Positions 1 through 12,443 of a stretch of DNA of 64,000 bases are shown in pieces. Source of the stretch: Eutreptiella sp. 'Long Island Sound 2002' (Eukaryota; Euglenozoa; Euglenophyceae; Eutreptiales; Eutreptiaceae). Both the position numbers and the translations under genes were made by a program. The stretch covers positions 100,582 through 164,581 of the forward strand of contig CAXIWF010000662.1 in the NCBI GenBank assembly GCA_964036045.1, written 5' to 3'. How positions within the stretch are numbered: the first letter of the stretch is position 1; the number at the start of each line of letters is the position of its first letter. The notes under the pieces were generated by a model. The model had not been told where the DNA came from and did no database searches. It saw only the letters and a program-made list of their open reading frames with translations.

Positions 1-3000
1 TTTTCCGAGAATTTTCTGACAATTTTCTGAGAATTTTCCGAGAATTTTCCGAGAATTTTCCGAGAATTTTCCGAGAATTTTCCGAGAATTTTCCGAGAAT
101 TTTCTGAGAATTTTCCGAGAATTTTCCGAGAATTTTCCGAGAATTTTCCGAGAATTTTCCGAGAATTTTCCGAGAATTTTCCGAGAATTTTCCGAGAATT
201 TTCTGGGAATTTTCCGAGAATTTTCTGGGAATTTTCCGAGAATTTTCTGAGAATTTTCCGAGAATTTTCCGAGAATTTTCCGAGAATTTTCCGAGAATTT
301 TCCGAGAATTTTCCGAGAATTTTCCGAGAATTTTCCGAGAATTTTCCGAGAATTTTCCGAGAATTTTCTGAGAATTTTCCGAGAATTTTCCGAGAATTTT
401 CCGAGATTTTTCCGAGAATTTTCCGTCAATTTTCCGAGAATTTTCCGAGAATTTTCCAGGATTTTTCCAAGTTTTCTGAGAATTTTCCGAGAATTTTCCG
501 ACGATTTTCTGAGAATTTTCCGAGAAGGTTCCGAGAATTTTCCGAGAATTTTCCGAGAATTTTCCGAGAATTTTCCGAGAATTTTCCGAGAATTTTCCGA
601 GAATTTTCCGAGAATTTTCCGAGAATTTTCCGAGAATTTTCTGGGAATTTTCTGAGAATTTTCTGAGAATTTTCCGAGAATTTTCCGAGAATTTTCCGAG
701 AATTTTCCGAGAATTTTCCGAGAATTTTCCGAGAATTTTCCGAGAATTTTCCGAGAATTTTCCGAGAATTTTCCGAGAATTTTCCGAGAATTTTCCGAGA
801 ATTTTCCGAGAATTTTCCGAGAATTTTCCGAGAATTTTCCGAGAATTTTCCGAGAATTTTCTGAGAATTTTCTGAGAATTTTCCGAGAATTTTCCGAGAA
901 TTTTCCCAGAATTTTCCGAGAATTTTCCGAGAATTTTCCGCGAATTTTCCGAGAATTTTCCGAGAATTTTCTGAGAATTTTCCGAGAATTTTCCGAGAAT
1001 TTTCCGAGAATTTTCCGAGAATTTTCCGAGAATTTTCCGAGAATTTTCCGAGAATTTTCCGAGAATTTTCTGAGAATTTTCCGAGAATTTTCCGAGAATT
1101 TTCCGAGAATTTTCCGAGAATTTTCCGAGAATTTTCCGTCAATTTTCCGAGAATTTTCCGAGAATTTTCCAGGATTTTTCCGAGAATTTTCTGAGAATTT
1201 TCCGACGATTTTCTGAGAATTTTCCGAGAAGGTTCCGAGAATTTTCCGAGAATTTTCCGAGAATTTTGCGAGAATTTTCCGAGAATTTTCCGAGAATTTT
1301 CCGAGAATTTTCCGAGAATTTTCCCAGAATTTTCCGAGAATTTTCCGAGAATTTTCTGGGAATTTTCCGAGAATTTTCTGAGAATTTTCCGAGAATTTTC
1401 CGAGAATTTTCCGAGAATTTTCTGAGAATTTTCCGAGAATTTTCCGAGAATTTTCCGAGAATTTTCCGAGAATTTTCCGAGAATTTTCCGAGAATTTTCC
1501 GAGAATTTTCCGAGAATTTTCCGAGAATTTTCGAAGAATTTTCCGAGAATTTTCCGAGAGTTTTCTGGGAATTTTCCGAGAATTTTCTGAGAATTTTCCG
1601 AGAATTTTCCGAGAATTTTCCGAGAATTTTCCGAGAATTTTCCGAGAATTTTCCGAGAATTTTCCGAGAATTTTCCGAGAATTTTCTGAGAATTTTCTGA
1701 GAATTTTCCGAGAATTTTCCGAGAATTTTCCGAGAATTTTCCGAGAATTTTCCGAGAATTTTCCGAGAATTTTCTGAGAATTTTCCGAGAATTTTCCGAG
1801 AATTTTCCGAGAATTTTCCGAGAATTTTCCGAGAATTTTCCGAGAATTTTCCGAGAATTTTCCGAGAATTTTCTGGGAATTTTCCGAGAATTTTCCGAGA
1901 ATTTTCCGAGAATTTTCCGAGAATTTTCCGAGAATTTTCTGGGAATTTTCCGAGAATTTTCTGAGAATTTTCCGAGAATTTTCCGAGAATTTTCCGAGAA
2001 TTTTCCGAGAATTTTCCGAGAATTTTCCGAGAATTTTCCGAGAATTTTCCGAGAATTTTCTGAGAATTTTCCGAGAATTTTCCGAGAATTTTCCGAGAAT
2101 TTTCCGAGAATTTTCCGAGAATTTTCCGAGAATTTTCCGAGAATTTTCCGAGAATTTTCCGAGAATTTTCCGAGAATTTTCTGAGAATTTTCTGAGAATT
2201 TTCCGAGAATTTTCCGAGAATTTTCCCAGAATTTTCCGAGAATTTTCCGAGAATTTTCCGAGAATTTTCCGAGAATTTTCCGAGAATTTTCTGAGAATTT
2301 TCCGAGAATTTTCCGAGAATTTTCCGAGAATTTTCCGAGAATTTTCCGAGAATTTTCCGAGAATTTTCCGAGAATTTTCTGAGAATTTTCCGAGAATTTT
2401 CCGAGAATTTCCGAGAATTTTCCGAGAATTTTCCGAGAATTTTCCGTCAATTTTCCGAGAATTTTCCGAGAATTTTCCAGGATTTTTCCGAGAATTTTCT
2501 GAGAATTTTCCGAGAATTTTCCGACGATTTTCTGAGAATTTTCCGAGAATTTTCCGAGAATTTTGCGAGAATTTTCCGAGAATTTTCCGAGAATTTTCCG
2601 AGAATTTTCCGAGAATTTTCCCAGAATTTTCCGAGAATTTTCCGAGAATTTTCTGGGAATTTTCCGAGAATTTTCTGAGAATTTTCCGAGAATTTTCCGA
2701 GAATTTTCCGAGAATTTTCTGAGAATTTTCCGAGAATTTTCCGAGAATTTTCCGAGAATTTTCCGAGAATTTTCCGAGAATTTTCCGAGAATTTTCCGAG
2801 AATTTTCTGAGAATTTTCCGAGAATTTTCCGAGAATTTTCCGAGAATTTTCCGAGAATTTTCCGAGAATTTTCCGAGAATTTTCCGAGAATTTTGCGAGA
2901 ATTTTCCGAGAATTTTCCGAGAATTTTCCGAGAATTTTCCGAGAATTTTCCCAGAATTTTCCGAGAATTTTCCGAGAATTTTCTGGGAATTTTCCGAGAA

Positions 3001-3785
3001 TTTTCTGAGAATTTTCCGAGAATTTTCCGAGAATTTTCCGAGAATTTTCCGAGAATTTTCCGAGAATTTTCCGAGAATTTTCCGAGAATTTTCCGAGAAT
3101 TTTCTGACAATTTTCCGAGAATTTTCCGAGAATTTTCCGAGAATTTTCCGAGAATTTTCCGAGAGTTTTCTGGGAATTTTCCGAGAATTTTCTGAGAATT
3201 TTCCGAGAATTTTCCGAGAATTTTCCGAGAATTTTCCGAGAATTTTCCGAGAATTTTCCGAGAATTTTCCGAGAATTTTCTGAGAATTTTCTGAGAATTT
3301 TCCGAGAATTTTCCGAGAATTTTCCGAGAATTTTCCGAGAATTTTCGGAGAATTTTCCGAGAATTTTCCGAGAATTTTCTGAGAATTTTCCGAGAATTTT
3401 CCGAGAATTTTCCGAGAATTTTCCGAGAATTTTCCGAGAATTTTCCGAGAATTTTCCGAGAATTTTCTGGGAATTTTCCGAGAATTTTCCGAGAATTTTC
3501 CGAGAATTTTCCGAGAATTTTCCGAGAATTTTCTGGGAATTTTCCGAGAATTTTCTGAGAATTTTCCGAGAATTTTCCGAGAATTTTCCGAGAATTTTCC
3601 GAGAATTTTCCGAGAATTTTCCGAGAATTTTCCGAGAATTTTCCGAGAATTTTCTGAGAATTTTCCGAGAATTTTCCGAGAATTTTCCGAGAATTTTCCG
3701 AGAATTTTCCGAGAATTTTCCGAGAATTTTCCGAGAATTTTCCGAGAATTTTCCGAGAATTTTCCGAGAATTTTCCGAGAATTTT
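1..3785 (+). repeat. Left flank: satellite modules of a separate family
   Basis: This stretch lies left of the giant repeat and contains no TTAA landmark. It has TCAA landmarks at about 423, 1136 and 2446, each followed by an AGGATTTTTCC variant and an ACGA variant; the first two also carry AGGTTCC (about 528 and 1228). CCCAG monomers (about 904, 1324, 2224, 2620, 2950) are more frequent here than elsewhere. GCG variants at about 1268, 2571 and 2895 each head a similar run of monomers. A 9-bp monomer (TTTTCCAAG then TTTTCTGAG) sits near 470 and a 10-mer near 2409. I find no counterpart of this stretch just left of copy B. Confidence 0.8.
423..1136 (+). repeat. About 715-bp higher-order module (left flank)
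   Basis: The interval between the TCAA landmarks at 423 and 1136 is about 65 monomers. Both ends show the same landmark order: TCAA, two canonical monomers, AGGATTTTTCC, ACGA, then AGGTTCC about 90-105 bp after the TCAA. A similar spacing of about 725 bp separates paired AGGTTCC landmarks in segments S1 and S2 (7938/8664 and 10809/11534), so a block of about 65 monomers appears to be a recurring intermediate level of the hierarchy. Confidence 0.6.
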
Positions 3786-6745
3786 CTGGGAATTTTCCGA
3801 GAATTTTCTGAGAATTTTCCGAGAATTTTCCGAGAATTTTCCGAGAATTTTCCGAGAATTTTCCGAGAATTTTCCGAGAATTTTCCGAGAATTTTCCGAG
3901 AATTTTCTGAGAATTTTCTGAGAATTTTCCGAGAATTTTCCGAGAATTTTCGGAGAATTTTCCGAGAATTTTCCGAGAATTTTCCGAGAATTTTCCGAGA
4001 ATTTTCTGGGAATTTTCCGAGAATTTTCTGAGAATTTTCCGAGAATTTTCTGGGAATTTTCCGAGAATTTTCTGAGAATTTTCGGAGAATTTTCTGAGAA
4101 TTTTCCGAGAATTTTCCGACGATTTTCTGAGAATTTTCCGAGAATTTTCTGAGAATTTTCCGAGAATTTTCCGAGAATTTTCCGAGAATTTTCCGAGAAT
4201 TTTCCGAGAATTTTCCGTCAATTTTCCGAGAATTTTCCGAGAATTTTCCAGGATTTTTCCGAGAATTTTCTGAGAATTTTCCGAGAATTTTCCGACGATT
4301 TTCTGAGAATTTTCCGAGAAGGTTCCGAGAATTTTCCGACAATTTTCCGAGAATTTTCCGAGAATTTTCCGAGAATTTTCCGAGAATTTTCCGAGAATTT
4401 TCCGAGAATTTTCCGAGAATTTTCCGAGAATTTTCTGGGAATTTTCCGAGAATTTTCTGAGAATTTTCCGAGAATTTTCCGAGAATTTTCCGAGAATTTT
4501 CTGAGAATTTTCCGAGATTTTTCCGAGAATTTTCTGAGAATTTTCCGAGAATTTTCCGAGTATTTTCCGAGAATTTTCCGAGAATTTTCCGAGAATTTTC
4601 CGAGAATTTTCCGAGAATTTTCCGAGAATTTTCCGAGAATTTTTTGGGAATTTTCCGAGAATTTTCTGAGAATTTTCCAAGAATTTTCCGAGAATTTTCC
4701 GAGAATTTTCCGAGAATTTTCTGAGAATTTTCTGAGAATTTTCCGAGAATTTTCCGAGAATTTTCCGAGGATTTTCCGAGAATTTTCCGAGAATTTTCCG
4801 AGAATTTTCTGAGAATTTTCCGAGAATTTTCCGAGAATTTTTCGAGAATTTTCTGAGAATTTTCCGAGAATTTTCCGAGAATTTTCCGAGAATTTTCCGA
4901 GAATTTTCCGAGAATTTTCCGAGAATTTTCCGAGAATTTTCCGAGAATTTTCCGAGAATTTTCCGAGAATTTTCCGAGAATTTTCCGAGAATTTTCCGAG
5001 AATTTTCTGGGAATTTTCCGAGTATTTTCTGAGAATTTTCCGAGAATTTTCCGAGAATTTTCCGAGAATTTTCCGAGAATTTTCCGAGAATTTTCCGAGA
5101 ATTTTCCGAGAATTTTCTGAGAATTTTCCGAGAATTTCCCGAGAATTTTCCGAGAATTTTCCGAGAATTTTCCGAGAATTTTCCGAGAATTTTCCGAGAA
5201 TTTTCCGAGAATTTTCTGGGAATTTTCCGAGAATTTTCCGAGAATTTTCCGAGAATTTTCCGAGAATTTTCCGAGAATTTTCTGGGAATTTTCCGAGAAT
5301 TTTCTGAGAATTTTCCGAGAATTTTCCGAGAATTTTCCGAGAATTTTCCGAGAATTTTCCGAGAATTTTCCGAGAATTTTCCGAGAATTTTCCGAGAATT
5401 TTCTGAGAATTTTCCGTCAATTTTCCGAGAATTTTCCGAGAATTTTCCGAGAATTTTCCGAGAATTTTCTGGGAATTTTCCGAGAATTTTCTGAGAATTT
5501 TCCGAGAATTTTCCGAGAATTTTCCGAGAATTTTCCGAGAATTTTCCGAGAATTTTCCGAGAATTTTCCGAGAATTTTCCGAGAATTTTCTGAGAATTTT
5601 CTGAGAATTTTCCGAGAATTTTCCGAGAATTTTGCGAGAATTTTCCGAGAATTTTCCGAGAATTTTCCGAGAATTTTCCGAGAATTTTCCGAGAATTTTC
5701 TGAGAATTTTCCGAGAATTTTCCGAGAATTTTCCGAGAATTTTCCGAGAATTTTCCGAGAATTTTCCGAGAATTTTCCGAGAATTTTCCGAGAATTTTCC
5801 GAGAATTTTCCGAGAATTTTCCGACAATTTTCCGAGAATTTTCCGAGAATTTTCCGAGAATTTTCCGAGAATTTTCCGAGAATTTTCCGAGAATTTTCCG
5901 AGAATTTTCCGAGAATTTTCTGGGAATTTTCCGAGAATTTTCTGAGAATTTTCCGAGAATTTTCCGAGAATTTTCCGAGAATTTTCTGAGAATTTTCCGA
6001 GATTTTTCCGAGAATTTTCTGAGAATTTTCCGAGAATTTTCCGAGAATTTTCCGAGAATTTTCCGAGAATTTTCCGAGAATTTTCCGAGAATTTTCCGAG
6101 AATTTTCCGAGAATTTTCCGAGAATTTTTTGGGAATTTTCCGAGAATTTTCTGAGAATTTTCCAAGAATTTTCCGAGAATTTTCCGAGAATTTTCCGAGA
6201 ATTTTCTGAGAATTTTCTGAGAATTTTCCGAGAATTTTCCGAGAATTTTCCGAGAATTTTCCGAGAATTTTCCGAGAATTTTCCGAGAATTTTCTGAGAA
6301 TTTTCCGAGAATTTTCCGAGAATTTTTCGAGAATTTTCTGAGAATTTTCCGAGAATTTTCCGAGAATTTTCCGAGAATTTTCCGAGAATTTTCCGAGAAT
6401 TTTCCGAGAATTTTCCGAGAATTTTCCGAGAATTTTCCGAGAATTTTCCGAGAATTTTCCGAGAATTTTCCGAGAATTTTCCGAGAATTTTCTGGGAATT
6501 TTCCGAGAATTTTCTGAGAATTTTCCGAGATTTTTCCGAGATTTTTCCGAGAATTTTCCGAGAATTTTCCGAGAATTTTCCGAGAATTTTCCGAGAATTT
6601 TCCGAGAATTTTCTGAGAATTTTCCGAGAATTTCCCGAGAATTTTCCGAGAATTTTCCGAGAATTTTCCGAGAATTTTCCGAGAATTTTCCGAGAATTTT
6701 CCGAGAATTTTCCGAGAATTTTCTGGGAATTTTCCGAGAATTTTC
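3785..6745 (+). repeat. Segment S0 (copy A): start of giant repeat to first TTAA
   Basis: Landmarks in order: CGGAG 3951 and 4083, ACGA near 4119, TCAA 4215, AGGATTTTTCC near 4250, ACGA 4294, AGGTTCC 4320, ACAA 4339, GAGATTTTTCC 4515, GAGTATT 4560, TTTTTTGGG 4643, CCAAG 4678, GAGGATT 4768, TTTTTCGAG 4830, GAGTATT 5021, CCCGAG 5137, TCAA 5415, GCG 5633, ACAA 5822, TTTTTTGGG 6125, CCAAG 6164, TTTTTCGAG 6325, two GAGATTTTTCC near 6530-6545, CCCGAG 6631, TTAA 6745. The tail series (TTTTTTGGG, CCAAG, TTTTTCGAG, CCCGAG) occurs twice, ending once without and once with a TTAA. Confidence 0.8.
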
Positions 6746-9594
6746 CGTTAATTTTCCGAGAATTTTCCGAGAATTTTCCGAGAATTTTCTGGGAATTTTC
6801 CTAGAATTTTCTGAGAATTTTCCGAGAATTTTCCGAGAATTTTCCGAGAATTTTCCGAGAATTTTCCGAGAATTTTCCGAGAATTTTCCGAGAATTTTCT
6901 GAGAATTTTCCGTCAATTTTCCGAGAATTTTCCGAGAATTTTCCGAGAATTTTCCGAGAATTTTCTGGGAATTTTCCGAGAATTTTCTGAGAATTTTCCG
7001 AGAATTTTCCGAGAATTTTCCGAGAATTTTCCGAGAATTTTCCGAGAATTTTCCGAGAATTTTCCGAGAATTTTCCGAGAATTTTCTGAGAATTTTCTGA
7101 GAATTTTCCGAGAATTTTCCGAGAATTTTGCGAGAATTTTCCGAGAATTTTCCGAGAATTTTCCGAGAATTTTCCGAGAATTTTCCGAGAATTTTCTGAG
7201 AATTTTCCGAGAATTTTCCGAGAATTTTCCGAGAATTTTCCGAGAATTTTCCGAGAATTTTCCGAGAATTTTCCGAGAATTTTCCGAGAATTTTCTGGGA
7301 ATTTTCCGAGAATTTTCCGAGAATTTTCCGAGAATTTTCCGACAATTTTCCGACAATTTTCTGGGAATTTTCCGAGAATCTTCTGAGAATTTTCCGAGAA
7401 TTTTCCGAGAATTTTCCGAGAATTTTCCGAGAATTTTCCGAGAATTTTCCGAGAATTTTCCGAGAATTTTCCGAGAATTTTCCGAGAATTTTCCGAGAAT
7501 TTTCCGAGAATTTTCCGAGAATTTTCCGAGAATTTTCCGAGAATTTTCTGGGAATTTTCTGAGAATTTTCCGAGAATTTTCCGAGAATTTTCCGAGAATT
7601 TTCCGAGAATTTTCCGAGAATTTTCCGAGAATTTTCCGAGAAGTTTCTGAGAATTTTCCGAGAATTTTCCGAGAATTTTCCGAGAATTTTCTGGGAATTT
7701 TCCGAGAATTTTCTGAGAATTTTCCGAGAATTTTCTGAGAATTTTCCGAGAATTTTCCGAGAATTTTCTGAGAATTTTCCGAGAATTTTCCGAGAATTTT
7801 CCGAGAATTTTCCGAGAATTTTCCGAGTTTTTTCCGAGAATTTTCCGAGAATTTTCCGAGAATTTTCCGAGAATTTTCCGAGAATTTTCCGAGAATTTTC
7901 TGAGAATTTTCCGAGAATTTTCCGACGATTTTCTGAGAAGGTTCCGAGAATTTTCCGACAATTTTCCGAGAATTTTCCGAGAATTTTCCGAGAATTTTCC
8001 GAGAATTTTCCGAGAATTTTCCGAGAATTTTCCGAGAATTTTCCGAGAATTTTCTGGGAATTTTCCGAGAATTTTCTGAGAATTTTCCGAGAATTTTCCG
8101 AGAATTTTCCGAGAATTTTCTGAGAATTTTCCGAGATATTTCCGAGAATTTTCTGAGAATTTTCCGAGAATTTTCCGAGAATTTTCCGAGAATTTTCCGA
8201 GAATTTTCCGAGAATTTTCCGAGAATTTTCCGAGAATTTTCTGGGAATTTTCCGAGAATTTTCTGAGAATTTTCCGAGAATTTTCCGAGAATTTTCCGAG
8301 AATTTTCCGAGAATTTTCCGAGAATTTTCCGAGAATTTTCCGAGAAGTTTCTGAGAATTTTCCGAGAATTTTCCGAGAATTTTCCGAGAATTTTCTGGGA
8401 ATTTTCCGAGAATTTTCTGAGAATTTTCCGAGAATTTTCTGAGAATTTTCCGAGAATTTTCCGAGAATTTTCTGAGAATTTTCCGAGAATTTTCCGAGAA
8501 TTTTCCGAGAATTTTCCGAGAATTTTCCGAGAATTTTCCGAGAATTTTCCGAGAATTTTCCGAGAATTTTCCGAGAATTTTCCGAGAATTTTCCAGGAAT
8601 TTTCCGAGAATTTTCTGAGAATTTTCCGAGAATTTTCCGACGATTTTCTGAGAATTTTCCGAGAAGGTTCCGAGAATTTTCCGACAATTTTCCGAGAATT
8701 TTCCGAGAATTTTCCGAGAATTTTCCGAGAATTTTCCGAGAATTTTCCGAGAATTTTCCGAGAATTTTCCGAGAATTTTCTGGGGATTTTGCGAGAATTT
8801 TCTGAGAATTTTCCGAGAATTTTCCGAGAATTTTCCGAGAATTTTCTGAGAATTTTCCGAGATATTTCCGAGAATTTTCTGAGAATTTTCCGAGAATTTT
8901 CCGAGAATTTTCCGAGAATTTTCCGAGAATTTTCCGAGAATTTTCCGAGAATTTTCCGAGAATTTTCCGAGAATTTTCCGAGAATTTTTTGGGAATTTTC
9001 CGAGAATTTTCTGAGAATTTTCCAAGAATTTTCCGAGAATTTTCCGAGAATTTTCCGAGAATTTTCTGAGAATTTTCTGAGAATTTTCCGAGAATTTTCC
9101 GAGAATTTTCCGAGAATTTTCCGAGAATTTTCCGAGAATTTTCCGAGAATTTTCTGAGAATTTTCCGAGAATTTTCCGAGAATTTTTGGAGAATTTTCTG
9201 AGAATTTTCCGAGAATTTTCCGAGAATTTTCCGAGAATTTTCCGAGAATTTTCCGAGAATTTTCCGAGAATTTTCCGAGAATTTTCCGAGAATTTTCCCA
9301 GAATTTTCCGAGAATTTTCCGAGAATTTTCCGAGAATTTTCCGAGAATTTTCTGGGAATTTTCCGAGAATTTTCTGAGAATTTTCCGAGAATTTTCCGAG
9401 ATTTTTCCGAGAATTTTCCGAGAATTTTCCGAGAATTTTCCGAGAATTTTCCGAGAATTTTCCGAGAATTTTCTGAGAATTTTCCGAGAATTTCCCGAGA
9501 ATTTTCCGAGAATTTTCCGAGAATTTTCCGAGAATTTTCCGAGAATTTTCCGAGAATTTTCCGAGAATTTTCTGGGAATTTTCCGAGAATTTTC
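6745..9594 (+). repeat. Segment S1 (copy A), 2849 bp = 259 monomers
   Basis: Landmarks in order: TTAA 6745, TCAA 6910, GCG 7130, two ACAA near 7341-7352, AATC 7378, AAGTTTCTGAG 7641, GTTTTTT 7826, ACGA 7925, AGGTTCC 7938, ACAA 7958, GATATT 8134, AAGTTTCTGAG 8344, CCAGGAATT 8594, ACGA 8640, AGGTTCC 8664, ACAA 8683, GCG 8789, GATATT 8861, TTTTTTGGG 8987, CCAAG 9023, TTTTTGGAG 9186, CCCAG 9298, CCCGAG 9492. The ACGA to AGGTTCC interval at 7925 is one monomer shorter than at every other site. S1 is followed directly by a near-identical sister, S2. Confidence 0.85.
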
Positions 9595-12443
9595 CGTTAA
9601 TTTTCCGAGAATTTTCCGAGAATTTTCCGAGAATTTTCTGGGAATTTTCCGAGAATTTTCTGAGAATTTTCCGAGACTTTTCCGAGAATTTTCCGAGAAT
9701 TTTCCGAGAATTTTCCGAGAATTTTCCGAGAATTTTCCGAGAATTTTCTGAGAATTTTCCGTCAATTTTCCGAGAATTTTCCGAGAATTTTCCGAGAATT
9801 TTCCGAGAATTTTCTGGGAATTTTCCGAGAATTTTCTGAGAATTTTCCGAGAATTTTCCGAGAATTTTCCGAGAATTTTCCGAGAATTTTCCGAGAATTT
9901 TCCGAGAATTTTCCGAGAATTTTCCGAGAATTTTCTGAGAATTTTCTGAGAATTTTCCGAGAATTTTCCGAGAATTTTGCGAGAATTTTCCGAGAATTTT
10001 CCGAGAATTTTCCGAGAATTTTCCGAGAATTTTCCGAGAATTTTCTGAGAATTTTCCGAGAATTTTCCGAGAATTTTCCGAGAATTTTCCGCGAATTTTC
10101 CGCGAATTTTCCGAGAATTTTCCGAGAATTTTCCGAGAATTTTCCGAGAATTTTCTGGGAATTTTCCGAGAATTTTCCGAGAATTTTCCGAGAATTTTCC
10201 GAGAATTTTCCGACAATTTTCTGGGAATTTTCCGAGAATCTTCTGAGAATTTTCCGAGAATTTTCCGAGAATTTTCCGAGAATTTTCCGAGAATTTTCCG
10301 AGAATTTTCCGAGAATTTTCCGAGAATTTTCCGAGAATTTTCCGAGAATTTTCCGAGAATTTTCCGAGAATTTTCCGAGAATTTTCCGAGAATTTTCTGG
10401 GAATTTTCTGAGAATTTTCCGAGAATTTTCCGAGAATTTTCCGAGAATTTTCCGAGAATTTTCCGAGAATTTTCCGAGAATTTTCCGAGAATTTTCCGAG
10501 AAGTTTCTGAGAATTTTCCGAGAATTTTCCGAGAATTTTCCGAGAATTTTCTGGGAATTTTCCGAGAATTTTCTGAGAATTTTCCGAGAATTTTCTGAGA
10601 ATTTTCCGAGAATTTTCCGAGAATTTTCTGAGAATTTTCCGAGAATTTTCCGAGAATTTTCCGAGAATTTTCCGAGAATTTTCCGAGTTTTTTCCGAGAA
10701 TTTTCCGAGAATTTTCCGAGAATTTTCCGAGAATTTTCCGAGAATTTTCCGAGAATTTTCTGAGAATTTTCCGAGAATTTTCCGACGATTTTCTGAGAAT
10801 TTTCCGAGAAGGTTCCGAGAATTTTCCGACAATTTTCCGAGAATTTTCCGAGAATTTTCCGAGAATTTTCCGAGAATTTTCCGAGAATTTTCCGAGAATT
10901 TTCCGAGAATTTTCCGAGAATTTTCTGGGAATTTTCCGAGAATTTTCTGAGAATTTTCCGAGAATTTTCCGAGAATTTTCCGAGAATTTTCTGAGAATTT
11001 TCCGAGATATTTCCGAGAATTTTCTGAGAATTTTCCGAGAATTTTCCGAGAATTTTCCGAGAATTTTCCGAGAATTTTCCGAGAATTTTCCGAGAATTTT
11101 CCGAGAATTTTCTGGGAATTTTCCGAGAATTTTCTGAGAATTTTCCGAGAATTTTCCGAGAATTTTCCGAGAATTTTCCGAGAATTTTCCGAGAATTTTC
11201 CGAGAATTTTCCGAGAAGTTTCTGAGAATTTTCCGAGAATTTTCCGAGAATTTTCCGAGAATTTTCTGGGAATTTTCCGAGAATTTTCTGAGAATTTTCC
11301 GAGAATTTTCTGAGAATTTTCCGAGAATTTTCCGAGAATTTTCTGAGAATTTTCCGAGAATTTTCCGAGAATTTTCCGAGAATTTTCCAAGAATTTTCCG
11401 AGAATTTTCCGAGAATTTTCCGAGAATTTTCCGAGAATTTTCCGAGAATTTTCCGAGAATTTTCCAGGAATTTTCCGAGAATTTTCTGAGAATTTTCCGA
11501 GAATTTTCCGACGATTTTCTGAGAATTTTCCGAGAAGGTTCCGAGAATTTTCCGACAATTTTCCGAGAATTTTCCGAGAATTTTCCGAGAATTTTCCGAG
11601 AATTTTCCGAGAATTTTCCGAGAATTTTCCGAGAATTTTCTGGGAATTTTGCGAGAATTTTCTGAGAATTTTCCGAGAATTTTCCGAGAATTTTCCGAGA
11701 ATTTTCTGAGAATTTTCCGAGATATTTCCGAGAATTTTCTGAGAATTTTCCGAGAATTTTCCGAGAATTTTCCGAGAATTTTCCGAGAATTTTCCGAAAA
11801 TTTTCCGAGAATTTTCCGAGAATTTTCCGAGAATTTTCCGAGAATTTTTTGGGAATTTTCCGAGAATTTTCTGAGAATTTTCCAAGAATTTTCCGAGAAT
11901 TTTCCGAGAATTTTCCGAGAATTTTCTGAGAATTTTCTGAGAATTTTCCGAGAATTTTCCGAGAATTTTCCGAGAATTTTCCGAGAATTTTCCGAGAATT
12001 TTCCGAGAATTTTCTGAGAATTTTCCGAGAATTTTCCGAGAATTTTTCGAGAATTTTCTGAGAATTTTCCGAGAATTTTCCGAGAATTTTCCGAGAATTT
12101 TCCGAGAATTTTCCGAGAATTTTCCGAGAATTTTCCGAGAATTTTCCGAGAATTTTCCGAGAATTTTCCGAGAATTTTCCGAGAATTTTCCGAGAATTTT
12201 CTGGGAATTTGCCGAGAATTTTCTGAGAATTTTCCGAGAATTTTCCGAGAATTTTCCGAGAATTTTCCGAGAATTTTCCGAGAATTTTCCGAGAATTTTC
12301 CGAGAATTTTCCGAGAATTTTCTGAGAATTTTCCGAGAATTTCCCGAGAATTTTCCGAGAATTTTCCGAGAATTTTCCGAGAATTTTCCGAGAATTTTCC
12401 GAGAATTTTCCGAGAATTTTCTGGGAATTTTCCGAGAATTTTC
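9594..12443 (+). repeat. Segment S2 (copy A), 2849 bp, tandem sister of S1
   Basis: Same length in monomers (259) and the same landmark series as S1: TCAA 9759, GCG 9978, ACAA 10212, AATC 10237, AAG 10502, GTTTTTT 10686, ACGA 10785, AGGTTCC 10809, GATATT 11007, AAG 11217, ACGA 11509, AGGTTCC 11534, GCG 11649, GATATT 11722, GAAAATT 11797, TTTTTTGGG 11847, CCAAG 11882, TTTTTCGAG 12043, a TTTGCCGAG monomer near 12210, CCCGAG 12331. The GCG-to-GATATT stretch is displaced from that of S1 by 2860 bp. Differences from S1 include two CGCGAATT-type monomers near 10090 and the GAAAATT monomer. Confidence 0.85.

Noticed and set aside
2563-3195. Plus-strand open frames (also 1266-1700, 8789-9157, 11649-12017, 12837-13358, 16928-17461, 38270-38638, 39458-39880, 43549-44082 and others)
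   Set aside because: They begin at TTG in GCG monomers (GTG at 47649) and end where a CTGAG monomer falls in the TGA register. Their presence at matching places in both giant copies reflects the repeat structure, not coding selection.
5417-10216. A 1599-codon minus-strand open frame and the other long minus-strand frames
   Set aside because: The peptide is the 11-residue readout of the satellite, it appears in all three frames, starts are TTG created by variant monomers, and stops coincide with the TCAA or TTAA landmarks. No promoter, splice context or non-repeat domain is present.
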